Positions 33,852 to 42,696 are shown, counted from the first letter of the stretch. The stretch: 60,787 nt of DNA from an uncultured Lachnospiraceae bacterium (GCA_947586255.1 CANPXP010000010.1:1-60787), one strand, 5' to 3'. Notes: generated by a model not told the origin, from the letters alone. Translations and numbers: made by a program.

Positions 33852-35042
33852 TTATTTCGTGACAAAGGAACGTCTGCCGTCCGTGAGATCGCGCCATACC
33901 GGCGACATGCTCCGCAGATACTCCACCACGTCGCTGACCGCACGGATCATGTAATCGACCTCCTCTGCCGTCGTCTCCTCCGACAGCGTCAGCCTGAGAG
34001 AGCCGTGGGCAATCTCATGGGGCCTGCCGATCGCCAGGAGCACATGGCTGGGATCGAGAGATCCCGACGTGCAGGCGGAACCTGAGGAAGCGCACACGCC
34101 CTTATCGTCCAGCAGAAGCAGCAGCGATTCTCCCTCGATGCCCTCGAAGCAGAAGTTGACATTGCCCGGCAGCCTGCGCACCGCGTCGCCGTTCAGGACG
34201 CCGTGAGGGATCTCGGACAGCCCTGCGATCAGCCTGTCGCGCAGCGCCGAAACCCTGGCCGCATTCTCGTCGATGTGGGCGCACGCCTCCTCCAGAGCCG
34301 CCGCCATACCCATGATGGCGGGAATGTTCTCCGTGCCGGCTCTCCTGCCCTGCTCCTGCGCGCCGCCCTCGATCAGGTTGGTGAGGCGGATGCCCCGCTT
34401 CGCGTAGAGCGCGCCGATGCCCTTCGGGCCGTGGAACTTGTGCGCCGAGAGGGACAGCATATCAATATTCTGCGCCTGCACGTCGATGTGCAGATGTCCG
34501 GCAGCCTGCACCGCGTCGGTGTGGAACAGCACGCCCTTCTCGCGGCACACCGCGCCGATCTCCTCGATGGGCTGTATCGTCCCGATCTCGTTGTTTGCAT
34601 ACATGACCGTCACGAGACAGGTGTCCGGGCGGATCGCGTCGCTCACCTGCTTCGCCGTGACCAGCCCGTCCTCATGCACGTCCAGGAGCGTGATCTCAAA
34701 TCCCTCTTTCTCCAGCCGCTTCAGCGTGTGCAGCACCGCATGGTGCTCGAAAGCGGTGGAAATAATGTGTTTTTTGCCCTGCTTCTCACCCAGGCGCGCG
34801 GCGGACGTGATGGCGTGATTGTCCGCCTCGCTGCCGCCGGATGTGAAGATGATCTCCCGCGCCTCACAGCCCAGGCATGCCGCCATTCTCTTTCTCGCAT
34901 CCGCCAGCGCCTCGTTGGCCTTCTGCCCCACCGAGTGCAGGCTGGACGGGTTGCCGTAGATCTCCTCCATATAGGGAAGCATGGCCTCCACCGCCGTCCG
35001 GCTCATCTTCGTGGTGGCAGCGTTATCAGCATATATTTGCAT
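33852..35042 (-). CDS. nifS: Cysteine desulfurase NifS/IscS
   Basis: A 396-residue PLP enzyme that takes sulfur from cysteine for Fe-S assembly. Visible: start YADNAATTKMS, substrate region NPSSLHSVG, PLP lysine in SLSAHKFHGPKGIGALY (about 203), and the active cysteine in GVCASSGSACTSGSLDPSHVL (about 325). It is the first gene of the operon; GGAGG lies before the ATG and the promoter with palindrome is about 50-80 bases upstream. Confidence 0.95.
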   Translation of the reverse strand: MQIYADNAATTKMSRTAVEAMLPYMEEIYGNPSSLHSVGQKANEALADARKRMAACLGCEAREIIFTSGGSEADNHAITSAARLGEKQGKKHIISTAFEHHAVLHTLKRLEKEGFEITLLDVHEDGLVTAKQVSDAIRPDTCLVTVMYANNEIGTIQPIEEIGAVCREKGVLFHTDAVQAAGHLHIDVQAQNIDMLSLSAHKFHGPKGIGALYAKRGIRLTNLIEGGAQEQGRRAGTENIPAIMGMAAALEEACAHIDENAARVSALRDRLIAGLSEIPHGVLNGDAVRRLPGNVNFCFEGIEGESLLLLLDDKGVCASSGSACTSGSLDPSHVLLAIGRPHEIAHGSLRLTLSEETTAEEVDYMIRAVSDVVEYLRSMSPVWRDLTDGRRSFVTK

Positions 35043-35070
35043 CGTACACCTCCGTCTGTCATTTCTGTCT

Positions 35071-35101
35071 ATTTACCCACCTACCTGGTAGGTAGGTAAA
35101 T
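35071..35101. promoter_or_regulatory. 31-bp palindromic operator of the Fe-S operon
   Basis: Two 15-base arms around one base (35086): ATTTACCCACCTACC and GGTAGGTAGGTAAAT, differing at one position. It overlaps the -10 edge and the start point of the nifS promoter. ACCTACC/GGTAGGT resembles the core of Rrf2/IscR sites in Clostridia as I know them, so the operon's own Rrf2 protein is the likely repressor. Confidence 0.75.
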
Positions 35102-35128
35102 AATAGCACACTGCGGCCGCCCTGTCAA
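35100..35128 (-). promoter_or_regulatory. nifS operon promoter
   Basis: TTGACA (35123-35128), ideal 17-bp spacer, TATTAT (35100-35105). The -35 box lies in the loop of an 11-bp GC-rich hairpin. Confidence 0.8.
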
Positions 35129-35142
35129 TACGGCGGCCGCAG
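35111..35142. terminator. GC-rich hairpin overlapping the nifS promoter
   Basis: CTGCGGCCGCC (35111-35121) pairs perfectly with GGCGGCCGCAG (35132-35142); the 10-base loop contains the -35 of the nifS promoter. It lies right behind the stop of the upstream 107-residue gene and may end that transcript, although the T-tract is weak. Confidence 0.5.
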
Positions 35143-35162
35143 TTCTGTATCACTCTGCATTT

Positions 35163-35486
35163 TTACTCCGCGGACTCCCGGAATTTCAGCTCCGTCCAGG
35201 GGCGGTGCAGGCTCTCCAGCCAGTAATCCCTGCGGCTCGCGTACTGTTCGTTGATCCAGTCCGTCGCCCGGTCGACGCCCTCCGCCGTCAGCGGCACCTC
35301 GATGGACTCTTTCAGGTCCTCCGGCGTGCGGAGCAGATTGAGCGGTTCGGGCCATACCGTCACGCGGATCACGTCCTCCTCGCCGCTTTTGACCCGCTTC
35401 AGCATGTAACGCATCCCCTCCATGCTGCCGGAGTACTCTTCCTTCTTGATATAATTCAACGGATGAAACGTCTTCTTGTCCAGCAT
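35163..35486 (-). CDS. Hypothetical protein, 107 aa
   Basis: A small soluble protein (start MLDKKTFHPLNYIKKEEYSG, end ESLHRPWTELKFRESAE). I do not recognise its family with confidence. It has no membrane segment or cysteine. The chosen ATG has AAGGGG 8 bases upstream; a TTG six codons earlier lacks one. It sits between the MATE gene and the nifS promoter and ends in front of a hairpin. Confidence 0.7.
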   Translation of the reverse strand: MLDKKTFHPLNYIKKEEYSGSMEGMRYMLKRVKSGEEDVIRVTVWPEPLNLLRTPEDLKESIEVPLTAEGVDRATDWINEQYASRRDYWLESLHRPWTELKFRESAE

Positions 35487-35530
35487 ACCGGATTCCCCTT
35501 TCAACAGTTTACACAGTTACGCACGCGCCG

Positions 35531-36901
35531 CTAGACGCCCCAGACCTTCGCCATCCTGCGCCGCACAATCACGAAGCAGACCACATGCGCCAGGAAGGTG
35601 AGCAGCCAGCTCACCGGATAGGTCATGTAGAGCGACGTCCGCGTGTGGAAAGTCTCCATCCGGAAGAAGGTAAAGATCCAGATCAGCCTGAGTCCGCAGG
35701 CGCCGATCAGCGACACGATCATCGGCATCACCGCGTAGCCCATGCCGCGCAGGGAACCCACCATCACATCCATCATGCCGCACAGCGCATAGGTGGAGCA
35801 GATGACCCGCATACGGATCATGCCCGCGTCTATGACCTGGGCGCTGTTCGTGTACAGGGACAGAAGCTGCCTGCCGCACAGCACCGCCAGATTTCCCAGC
35901 ACCACGCCGACCGCCAGCACACAGCCCTCCGCGATATAGAGGATGCGGTTGACTCTCTCGTATTTCGCCGCGCCGATATTCTGTCCGGTAAAGGAGATCG
36001 CCGCCTGGTGGAACGCGTTCATCGCCACATACACAAAGCCCTCGATGTTCGCCGCCGCCGAGTTGCCCGCCACCGTGATCGCACCAAAGGAATTGACCGA
36101 CGACTGGATGATGACGTTGGAGAAGGAGAACACCATGCCCTGAAAGCTGGCTGGCAGGCCGATCCGCAGTATCCTGCCGAACTTGTCCCTGTCGATCCTG
36201 AGTTCGGACAGCTTCAGCTGAATGCTGCCCTCCGCCTTCATCATGCACCGCACGATCAGGAGGGCGGAGACGCACTGGGAGATGACGGTGGCGATGGCCA
36301 CGCCCGCCACGTCCAACTTGCACACGATGACGAAGAACAGGTTCAGCACCACATTGATGACGCCCGCGATCGAGAGATAGTACAGCGGCCTCTTGGTGTC
36401 CCCCACGGCGCGCAGGATGGCGCTTCCGAAATTGTAGAGCATCGTCGCCGTCATCCCCACAAAATAGATGCGCAGATAGAGCGCCGCCAGCGGCAGCACC
36501 TCCTCCGGCGTCTGCATCCAGGTCAGGATGCGCTTCGCGCCGATGCAGCCGACGATCGTCAGCAGAATACCGCTATAGACGCTGAGCAGCATCGCCGTAT
36601 GTACCGTCCGTGTGGTCTCGTCGTCCTTCTTCGCGCCCCGGTATCTGGCCACCAGCACATTGGCGCCCACGGACAGCCCCAGGAAGAAATTCGTCAGCAG
36701 ATTGATCAGCGACGAGTTGGAGCCCACGGCGGCCAGCGAATTGTCGCCCGCGTATCTGCCCACGACAATGATATCCGCCGCGTTAAACAACAGCTGCAGA
36801 ATGCTGGAGCACATGAGCGGCACCGCGAAGACCAACAGCTTGCTCAAAATCGGCCCGCTGCACATATCCATCTCATATTTCTGTCCCTTTGCCTTTTCCA
36901 T
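35531..36901 (-). CDS. MATE family efflux transporter
   Basis: A 456-residue membrane transporter, a second MATE protein only distantly like the one at 29-31 kb. Signature stretches: KLLVFAVPLMCSSILQLLFNAADIIVVGRYAG at the start and RIGLPASFQGMVFSFSNVIIQSSVNSFG in the second half. The ATG at 36901 follows GGAGGG; an ATG six codons upstream has no ribosome site. Substrate unknown. Confidence 0.92.
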   Translation of the reverse strand: MEKAKGQKYEMDMCSGPILSKLLVFAVPLMCSSILQLLFNAADIIVVGRYAGDNSLAAVGSNSSLINLLTNFFLGLSVGANVLVARYRGAKKDDETTRTVHTAMLLSVYSGILLTIVGCIGAKRILTWMQTPEEVLPLAALYLRIYFVGMTATMLYNFGSAILRAVGDTKRPLYYLSIAGVINVVLNLFFVIVCKLDVAGVAIATVISQCVSALLIVRCMMKAEGSIQLKLSELRIDRDKFGRILRIGLPASFQGMVFSFSNVIIQSSVNSFGAITVAGNSAAANIEGFVYVAMNAFHQAAISFTGQNIGAAKYERVNRILYIAEGCVLAVGVVLGNLAVLCGRQLLSLYTNSAQVIDAGMIRMRVICSTYALCGMMDVMVGSLRGMGYAVMPMIVSLIGACGLRLIWIFTFFRMETFHTRTSLYMTYPVSWLLTFLAHVVCFVIVRRRMAKVWGV

Positions 36902-36993
36902 AACCCTGCCCTCCGCCATGCGTGATTCGAATAGAAAACAGAAAAAAGAATGAGAATACCGTATGACTACGATATCCCCACCCTATTTACAAT

Positions 36994-37066
36994 CGGAGTG
37001 ACAAGACTTGAACTTGCGGCCTCTACTTCCCTAAAGTAGCGCTCTACCACCTGAGCCACACCCCGA
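36994..37066 (-). tRNA. tRNA-Pro (anticodon AGG)
   Basis: The 73 bases fold fully: acceptor CGGGGTG/CACTCCG, D stem GCTC/GAGC, anticodon stem CTACT/AGTAG with loop TTAGGGA, variable AGGCC, T stem GCAAG/CTTGT with loop TTCAAGT, discriminator A. Anticodon AGG reads proline CCU, or all CCN if A34 becomes inosine. CCA is not encoded. The CGGGG 5' end suits tRNA-Pro. Confidence 0.95.
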
Positions 37067-37078
37067 CAGCAGTTACCA

Positions 37079-37107
37079 TTATACCCAATTATCACAGAAA
37101 ATGCAAG
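37079..37107 (-). promoter_or_regulatory. tRNA-Pro promoter
   Basis: TTGCAT (37102-37107), 17-bp spacer, TATAAT (37079-37084), ending 12 bases before the mature 5' end of the tRNA. Confidence 0.75.
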
Positions 37108-37136
37108 CCCTATCTTTTAATCCCCGCATATTCTTT

Positions 37137-37167
37137 GCAGCAGTTCAGCCTTCGGATAAACTGCTGC
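37137..37167. terminator. Hairpin between the GGDEF-EAL gene and tRNA-Pro
   Basis: A 9-bp perfect stem GCAGCAGTT/AACTGCTGC (37137-37145 with 37159-37167) lies just behind the minus-strand GGDEF-EAL stop. There is no clear T-run, so its role as a terminator is tentative. Confidence 0.4.
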
Positions 37168-37189
37168 TATTCTTGTCCGGCCGCTCCGG

Positions 37190-38554
37190 CTACTGGTGCT
37201 GGTCGAGCAGCTCCTCGAACTGCTCCTGCGGAATGGGTCTTGAGAAGTAGTAGCCCTGCTGAATCTGACAGCCCACCTTCTTCAGATAATCGCTCTGCTC
37301 CGACGTCTCCACGCCCTCGCACAGCGACGTGATCTGCAGTTTCTTCGCCATATCCACCATGCAGGAAATCACGATCTTGTCGCTCTCCTGCAGATTGTTG
37401 TCCTTGAGAAAGACTTTGTCCAGCTTGATGATGTCGATAGGCAGCCTGCTCAAAAGGTTCAGCGAAGAATACCCCGAACCGAAATCGTCCATGGAAACTT
37501 TCGTCCCCATTTTATGTAAACCTTCTACCAGCTGCAGCGCCTTCTCGGTATTGTCCAGATAGATGCTCTCCGTCAGCTCGAACTCGATCAGATCCGGAGA
37601 CAGTTTATACTCGTCAAACAGCCCCTGCACATAATCCAGAATGGTCATCTTGTTCAGGTGCAGGCGCGAGACATTCAGGGAAACCGGAACAACCCGCTTG
37701 CCTGCCGCCACCCGCTCCGAGAGGAACCGGAACGCCTCCCGGTAGACGTAGTAATCCACATCCACGACCTGGCCGCTGCGCTCGATAAAGGGGATGAACT
37801 GATCCGGATAGACGAAAGTGCCGTCCGGCTTCTGCCAGCGGACGAGCGCCTCCGCGCCGATCAGCTTCAGCGTATCCGTCTCGATCTTCGGCTGATAATA
37901 CACCTTAAACTCATGGTTGGCAATCGCCCTGGGAACCTGAGAGGTGATCTCGACCTCCCGCTTGATCCCCTCCATCATACTGTTGTCGAAGAGGACGCAG
38001 CTGTCATTCTCCAGTTCCTTCGCCACCTTTCTGGCAAGGTTGGCGTTGGAGACCACCGTCTCCGCGTCGTGGCTCCTGCTGTTTTTGTCCACGGTGCTGA
38101 TGCCGGTACAGAACTGCAGGCGGCTGTTCAGGTATTTTTCCCGGAAACGCACCTCGCGCTCCTGGTTGATCTTGTTGATAAAATCGCGAAACGCCTCGCT
38201 CGTGACTTCGTCCGGCATCCAGTTGGCCGCGATAAAATTGTCGGAATAGACTCTGGAGCAGCAGATCATGTAGGGATTGTCCGCCGTCATCTCCTCCACG
38301 AAATCCTTGAGGAGCGCGTCTCCGACCTGATATCCGTAGGTGTCGTTGATATATTTAAAATGCCGGATGTCGGTGTAGACGACCACAATGCGCTTGTCGC
38401 CTATCTCGTCGATCGCCTTCTGCAGCTTCTTTAAGAACACCTCGTACCTGTCCAGTCCTGTCAGGGAATCCTTCATGCCGCCCGGGCCCTTTGACGACGG
38501 ATTTTCAATTCTGATACGTCCCGCAAATAAATCTTCCATAGCCTGCAACCCCAT
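37190..38554 (-). CDS. GGDEF-EAL protein, likely c-di-GMP phosphodiesterase
   Basis: This 454-residue protein has an N-terminal GGDEF-like domain (about 27-185) starting DSLTGLDRYEVFL, whose active site is degenerate (SRVYSDNF in place of GGDEF), and an EAL domain (about 205-445) with EALVRW, EFELTES, MDDFGSGYSS, KLDKVF and CEGVET, all apparently intact. It should degrade c-di-GMP; the GGDEF part may bind GTP as a regulatory unit. No membrane segment is seen, so it is cytoplasmic. Ribosome site is weak; ATG 38539 is an alternative start. Confidence 0.9.
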   Translation of the reverse strand: MGLQAMEDLFAGRIRIENPSSKGPGGMKDSLTGLDRYEVFLKKLQKAIDEIGDKRIVVVYTDIRHFKYINDTYGYQVGDALLKDFVEEMTADNPYMICCSRVYSDNFIAANWMPDEVTSEAFRDFINKINQEREVRFREKYLNSRLQFCTGISTVDKNSRSHDAETVVSNANLARKVAKELENDSCVLFDNSMMEGIKREVEITSQVPRAIANHEFKVYYQPKIETDTLKLIGAEALVRWQKPDGTFVYPDQFIPFIERSGQVVDVDYYVYREAFRFLSERVAAGKRVVPVSLNVSRLHLNKMTILDYVQGLFDEYKLSPDLIEFELTESIYLDNTEKALQLVEGLHKMGTKVSMDDFGSGYSSLNLLSRLPIDIIKLDKVFLKDNNLQESDKIVISCMVDMAKKLQITSLCEGVETSEQSDYLKKVGCQIQQGYYFSRPIPQEQFEELLDQHQ

Positions 38555-38688
38555 ATCTCATATCTTCTCTCACATTGCATCTTAAGCTTCACGGCGCTTC
38601 AGATGACAACTTTTCATCTTCCGATTTTACTATGCGCCGCCCCCGCTGTCAACCGAGCAATCTGAAACTTATCGAAAAATATTATAAA

Positions 38689-40146
38689 CTATCTCCGCGC
38701 CAGAATCGCGCACAAAAACTCCCAGGTGCGCTGCGCGGAAGCAATGTCGAGGCTCTCGTCCGGCGTGTGCACGTCCGACATGTCCGGCCCGATGGAGACG
38801 CAGTCCAGTCCCGGTATCTTGGCCGCCAGGATACCGCACTCCACACCCGCGTGAATGGCCTCCAGAACGGGTTTCCGGCCATACATCTCCTCGTAGACCC
38901 CGGCCACGGCGTCGCGCAGCAGGGAATCCCGGCGATACGCCCAGCCCGGATAGGCGTTTCTGACCTCCGTCACGGCGCCGTACGCCGCAGCCGTCTCACG
39001 CAGCCGCGCACAGAGCGCCTCCCGCTCCGCATCCACGGAGCTTCTGACCGCGTAGGACAGGCGCAGTCCGCCCTCCGCCACGGCAGTGATCCCCAGATTC
39101 AGAGAGGTCTCCACCAGCCCTTCCAGTTCACGGCTCATCGCCACCACGCCGTCGGGAAGTTCACACAGGCAGGCAATGGCGCGCTCTGTGGAGGCGATGT
39201 CGAAGCAGTCGGTCTGCCCCTGCGCTTCCGGCGCGTCGCATGACACGAAGAATCCAGCATCCCGATCGCCCAGCTCCGCACGGATCGCCCGCTCCTTCTC
39301 TCCGACACAGGCGGCCGCCTCCTCCGCCTGCCGGGCCTCCACCAGCACGAAGGCCTCCGCCTCCCGCGGGATCGCATTGTCCGCCAGTCCGCCGTGCATG
39401 TCCGCAAGCCGCAGCGCAAAGCGCCCGGCAAGCTCCCACAGAATCAACCCCAGCAGGCGGTTCGCGTTGCCTCTCCCCTTATTGATCTCTATGCCGGAAT
39501 GTCCTCCCAGCAGTCCGCCGACTTTCACCTTAAGTTTCTTCATCGGCCCGTTAAGCGCCTGCTCTCTGCACAGCGGTATGTTTACATCCACCCGCGCGCC
39601 GCCCGCGCAGCTCGTGATGATGACGCCCTCTTCCTCCTGGTCCAGATTGATGAGCCTCCTGCCGCGCAGCATGGACAGATCGATCTCTCTGGCGCCCTGC
39701 ATCCCCGTCTCCTCGTCCACCGTCAGCACGGCCTCCAGCCTGGGATGAGGGATATCCTTCGCGTCCAGAAGCGCCAGAATATAGGCCACCGCAATCCCGT
39801 CGTCGCCGCCGAGGCTCGTGCCCTCCGCCCGGATCCGGCCGCCGTCTATACGGAGTTTCAGCGGCTCCTTCGCCATATCGATATCGACGCCCGGCGCCGC
39901 GACCGCCACCATATCCATGTGCCCCTGCAGAATCACCGGCGCTGCGTCCTCATAGCCCTCTGACGCGTCCTTGATGATAATCATATTGTACAGCGCATCC
40001 TGTATGCAGGTAAGTCCTCTCTCCTCGGCGAACCGCTTCAGATAGTCGCTGATCTGTCTGACATTGCCGGAGCCGTGCGGTATTTGGCTGATCTCCTCGA
40101 AATAGTGAAATACGCTCTCCGGCTTCAAGCCCTCCAAAACACTCAT
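38689..40146 (-). CDS. pepD: Aminoacyl-histidine dipeptidase (M20 family)
   Basis: A 485-residue metal-dependent dipeptidase. Zinc-site elements: LQGHMDMVAV (about 80), GDDGIAVAYIL (about 118), TVDEETGMQGA (about 145) and LINLDQEEEG (about 170). PepD-type enzymes cut Xaa-His and other dipeptides in the cytoplasm. The ATG at 40146 overlaps the stop of the upstream glycosidase as ATGA and gives the usual start MSVLEGLKPESVFHYFEEIS. Confidence 0.93.
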   Translation of the reverse strand: MSVLEGLKPESVFHYFEEISQIPHGSGNVRQISDYLKRFAEERGLTCIQDALYNMIIIKDASEGYEDAAPVILQGHMDMVAVAAPGVDIDMAKEPLKLRIDGGRIRAEGTSLGGDDGIAVAYILALLDAKDIPHPRLEAVLTVDEETGMQGAREIDLSMLRGRRLINLDQEEEGVIITSCAGGARVDVNIPLCREQALNGPMKKLKVKVGGLLGGHSGIEINKGRGNANRLLGLILWELAGRFALRLADMHGGLADNAIPREAEAFVLVEARQAEEAAACVGEKERAIRAELGDRDAGFFVSCDAPEAQGQTDCFDIASTERAIACLCELPDGVVAMSRELEGLVETSLNLGITAVAEGGLRLSYAVRSSVDAEREALCARLRETAAAYGAVTEVRNAYPGWAYRRDSLLRDAVAGVYEEMYGRKPVLEAIHAGVECGILAAKIPGLDCVSIGPDMSDVHTPDESLDIASAQRTWEFLCAILARR

Positions 40147-41420
40147 CTGATCTCCTCCCTGATCTGCATGTGATATGCCCGGCACGCGTGACGCGCAAGC
40201 GCGACCGTAAGCACCCCGTCGGCACACATGGTCTCACCGCTCCACAGCTCCGTGAGACACACCGCCGCGTCCGCCTCCAGGTCGCGCATGGCAAGGGCGT
40301 ACTCGCATGCCTGCTCTCCTATATTAAAAATCGCAAAATACTGGCCGCCCTCCGCGCAGGCCGCCGTCCAGAGAACCAGTTCCGTCCCCTCCGTCTCCCT
40401 GCGCCACACCTGATGCGCATGCCGCGCCTTCTCATGCATGGCGAGAATTCTGTCGTTGGTCAGAAGTTCCCGTGTAAAGCTGTCCAGCTTCGTCAGCTCC
40501 GCCCCGATCATAAGCGGCGAGCGGAAGATGCACCACAGCGTCATCATGGTCTCCTGCTCCTCGGCGGTAAAACGCGTCCAGTCCGCCGCGTCATAATCCT
40601 GCCTGACCGCCCCTATCGGCAGCATATCCGCATCCGCCCAGTGTCCCGCGCCGTTGTGGATCGACCACTTCTCGCACCGCTCGAACATATTGTACAGAAG
40701 CCGCCAGTCGTCCCAGAAATCATCCGTGATGCGCCACAGATCGGACACCTGCTTGTACAGCTCCGCCTTCTCCAAAAGCGCCGGTCCCGGCGACAGGCTC
40801 AGCAGCATCTCGCGCCCGCAGCCTCTGAGCGCCTCGCTGAGCATGACGAGCTCCGCCTCCTCTCGCGGCAGCTCTCTGGCAATATCGTCGCACTTGACAA
40901 AATCCACGTCCCACGACGCGTACAGGGCGAACAGACTCTCATAGTAGGCCCTCGCTCCCTCCTTCGCCGGATCCACGCCGTACATATCCGTATTCCACGC
41001 GCATATGCTGTCGGTCTTTGCGATCCCGCGCGCCGTGGCGCCGCTGCCGAGAATCGGAGTGTCGCGGTGTACGGCCTGCCGTGGGATGCCCCGCAGCATG
41101 TGAATCCCAAATTTCAGGCCGAGGGAGTGCACATAGTCCGCCAGCGGCTTAAATCCTTTTCCGTCCGCCGCGGACGGGAAACGGTTGGGCGCAGGAATCA
41201 GCCGCGAATACTGGTCCATGCACAGCTCGGCGTAAGCGTTATACTCATGGCTTTTCGCGTTTGGCTCATACCACTGGATATCCACGACAATGTATTCCCA
41301 CCCGTACCGTCGCAGGTGTTCAGCCATATACGCCGCGTTTTCCCTGACGGTCTTCTCCGTCACGGCCGCGCCGTAACAGTCCCATGAATTCCAGCCCATC
41401 GGCGGCCTGAATTGTCCCAT
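40143..41420 (-). CDS. GH27-like alpha-galactosidase
   Basis: A 425-residue glycoside hydrolase with no signal peptide, so cytoplasmic. Family features: PPMGWNSWDCYGAAVTE at the start, YIVVDIQWYEP, the nucleophile region DFVKCDDIARE, and SPLMIGAELTKLDSFTRELLTN late. These fit family GH27 (alpha-galactosidase / alpha-N-acetylgalactosaminidase). Exact sugar is not readable. GGGAGG precedes ATG 41420. It is translationally coupled to pepD, an odd partner for a glycosidase. Confidence 0.85.
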   Translation of the reverse strand: MGQFRPPMGWNSWDCYGAAVTEKTVRENAAYMAEHLRRYGWEYIVVDIQWYEPNAKSHEYNAYAELCMDQYSRLIPAPNRFPSAADGKGFKPLADYVHSLGLKFGIHMLRGIPRQAVHRDTPILGSGATARGIAKTDSICAWNTDMYGVDPAKEGARAYYESLFALYASWDVDFVKCDDIARELPREEAELVMLSEALRGCGREMLLSLSPGPALLEKAELYKQVSDLWRITDDFWDDWRLLYNMFERCEKWSIHNGAGHWADADMLPIGAVRQDYDAADWTRFTAEEQETMMTLWCIFRSPLMIGAELTKLDSFTRELLTNDRILAMHEKARHAHQVWRRETEGTELVLWTAACAEGGQYFAIFNIGEQACEYALAMRDLEADAAVCLTELWSGETMCADGVLTVALARHACRAYHMQIREEIR

Positions 41421-41492
41421 AGCCAAGTCCTCCCTGCCTGTGTATGTGTAAACGGGATGAGGCAAGCTTGCCAGCCCGGCCCGTTGCCCGCG

Positions 41493-41537
41493 CAAAAAAG
41501 AAGGACTTCGCAAGCCATGTTCCGACTCTGGAAGTCC
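41493..41537 (-). terminator. Terminator of the infC-rpmI-rplT operon
   Basis: GGACTTC/GAAGTCC stem (41503-41509 with 41531-41537) followed on the minus strand by TTCTTTTTTG, 15 bases behind the rplT stop. Confidence 0.8.
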
Positions 41538-41552
41538 GTCTCCTTGTATCCC

Positions 41553-41909
41553 TTATTTCAAATTGCTCTTGGCGAGTTCCGCCAGCGTGGCAAAGCCCGC
41601 CGCATCGTTGACCGCCAGCTCCGCAAGCATCTTTCTGTTCATCTCGACGCCCGCCGTCTTCAGACCGTACATGAACTTGCTGTAGGACAGGCCGTTCATT
41701 CTCGCCGCCGCGTTGATACGCGCAATCCAGAGCTGTCTGAACTGGCGTTTCCTCTCTTTTCTGCCCGCATAGGAGGACGTCAGCGCCCTCATCACGGACT
41801 GCTTTGCAACTCTGTACTGTTTGGATCTTGCGCCTCTGTATCCCTTCGCAAGCTTTAATACTCTGTTATGCTTCTTTTTGGCATTCATGCCGCCCTTGAT
41901 TCTTGCCAT
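41553..41909 (-). CDS. rplT: 50S ribosomal protein L20
   Basis: The 118-residue L20 protein, recognised by [44 protein letters not shown] and the C-terminal [16 protein letters not shown]. It binds 23S rRNA early in assembly and in Firmicutes represses its own operon through the leader RNA. AGGAGG precedes the ATG; third gene after infC and rpmI. Length is normal. Confidence 0.98.
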   Translation of the reverse strand: MARIKGGMNAKKKHNRVLKLAKGYRGARSKQYRVAKQSVMRALTSSYAGRKERKRQFRQLWIARINAAARMNGLSYSKFMYGLKTAGVEMNRKMLAELAVNDAAGFATLAELAKSNLK

Positions 41910-41921
41910 GTCTGTCTCCTC

Positions 41922-42119
41922 CTATAAATACGGTAAAATCTTCTTCATATTCTTAACGTTCGTCGGGTCCGTGATCGCGGGCTTCCGCAGATTTCTCTTG
42001 GTCTTGGTAGACTTCTTGGTCAAGATATGACGTTTATAGGCTTTATTTCTTTTTAACTTACCCGTACCGGTCAGTTTAAAACGTTTTGCAGCCGCTCTGC
42101 TTGTCTTCATTTTTGGCAT
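41922..42119 (-). CDS. rpmI: 50S ribosomal protein L35
   Basis: The 65-residue L35 protein ([20 protein letters not shown]...). I chose ATG 42119, 9 bases after AGGAGG; the ATG at 42125 is too close to that site. It lies 12 bases ahead of rplT and 70 behind infC, as in the usual operon. Confidence 0.97.
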   Translation of the reverse strand: MPKMKTSRAAAKRFKLTGTGKLKRNKAYKRHILTKKSTKTKRNLRKPAITDPTNVKNMKKILPYL

Positions 42120-42189
42120 CTTCATATTCCTCCTGATCCATAAATTTGCGGATATCAATTCCAGATATCAGTTTATTTTAACCGAGCCG

Positions 42190-42696
42190 CTATCGCTTCT
42201 CAGCCAAAAACATAGTCATGGTCCGCCCTTCCACCTTCGGCGCCTTATCTACGACCGCGATGTCCGAGAGAGCCTGTGCGAAATCATCCAGAATGTGCTT
42301 GCTGTTGTTCATGTGCGCCATCTCACGGCCGCGGAAACGGAGCGTAATCTTCACTCTGTCGCCCTTGCCGATAAATTTTCTGGCAGCGTTGATCTTCGTG
42401 TTCAGATCGTTGGTGTCAATGTTGGGCGACAGCCGGATCTCCTTGATCTCCACGGTCCGCTGCTTCTTCCTGGCTTCCTTCTCCTTGCGGGTCTGCTCAT
42501 ACCGGAACTTGCCGTAATCCACGATCTTGCAGACGGGCGGCTTCGCCGTCGGCGCGATCTTAACCAGGTCCAGTCCCGCCTCCTCCGCCAGCTTCATGGC
42601 GTCTCTGGACGACATGATTCCCAGCTGCTCGCCGTTCTCGCCGATCACGCGCACTTCCCTGTCTCTAATCTGTTCGTTGATGAATAATTCGCTAAT
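42190..42696 (-). CDS. infC: Translation initiation factor IF-3, ATT start
   Basis: IF-3 of 168 residues. The frame opens with ATT at 42694-42696 (ISELFINEQIRDREVRVIGENG), 8 bases after GGAGGG; the first GTG at 42654 would cut off conserved N-terminal residues. A rare ATT/AUU start is well known for infC and lets IF-3 limit its own synthesis. Later motifs: KIVDYGKFRYEQ, EIRLSPNIDTND, VKITLRFRGREMAH. First gene of the operon. Confidence 0.93.
   Translation of the reverse strand: MSELFINEQIRDREVRVIGENGEQLGIMSSRDAMKLAEEAGLDLVKIAPTAKPPVCKIVDYGKFRYEQTRKEKEARKKQRTVEIKEIRLSPNIDTNDLNTKINAARKFIGKGDRVKITLRFRGREMAHMNNSKHILDDFAQALSDIAVVDKAPKVEGRTMTMFLAEKR

Noticed and set aside
35531-36901. MATE gene and the one at 29-31 kb as a recent duplication
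   Set aside because: The two proteins share only family motifs; identity by eye is low.
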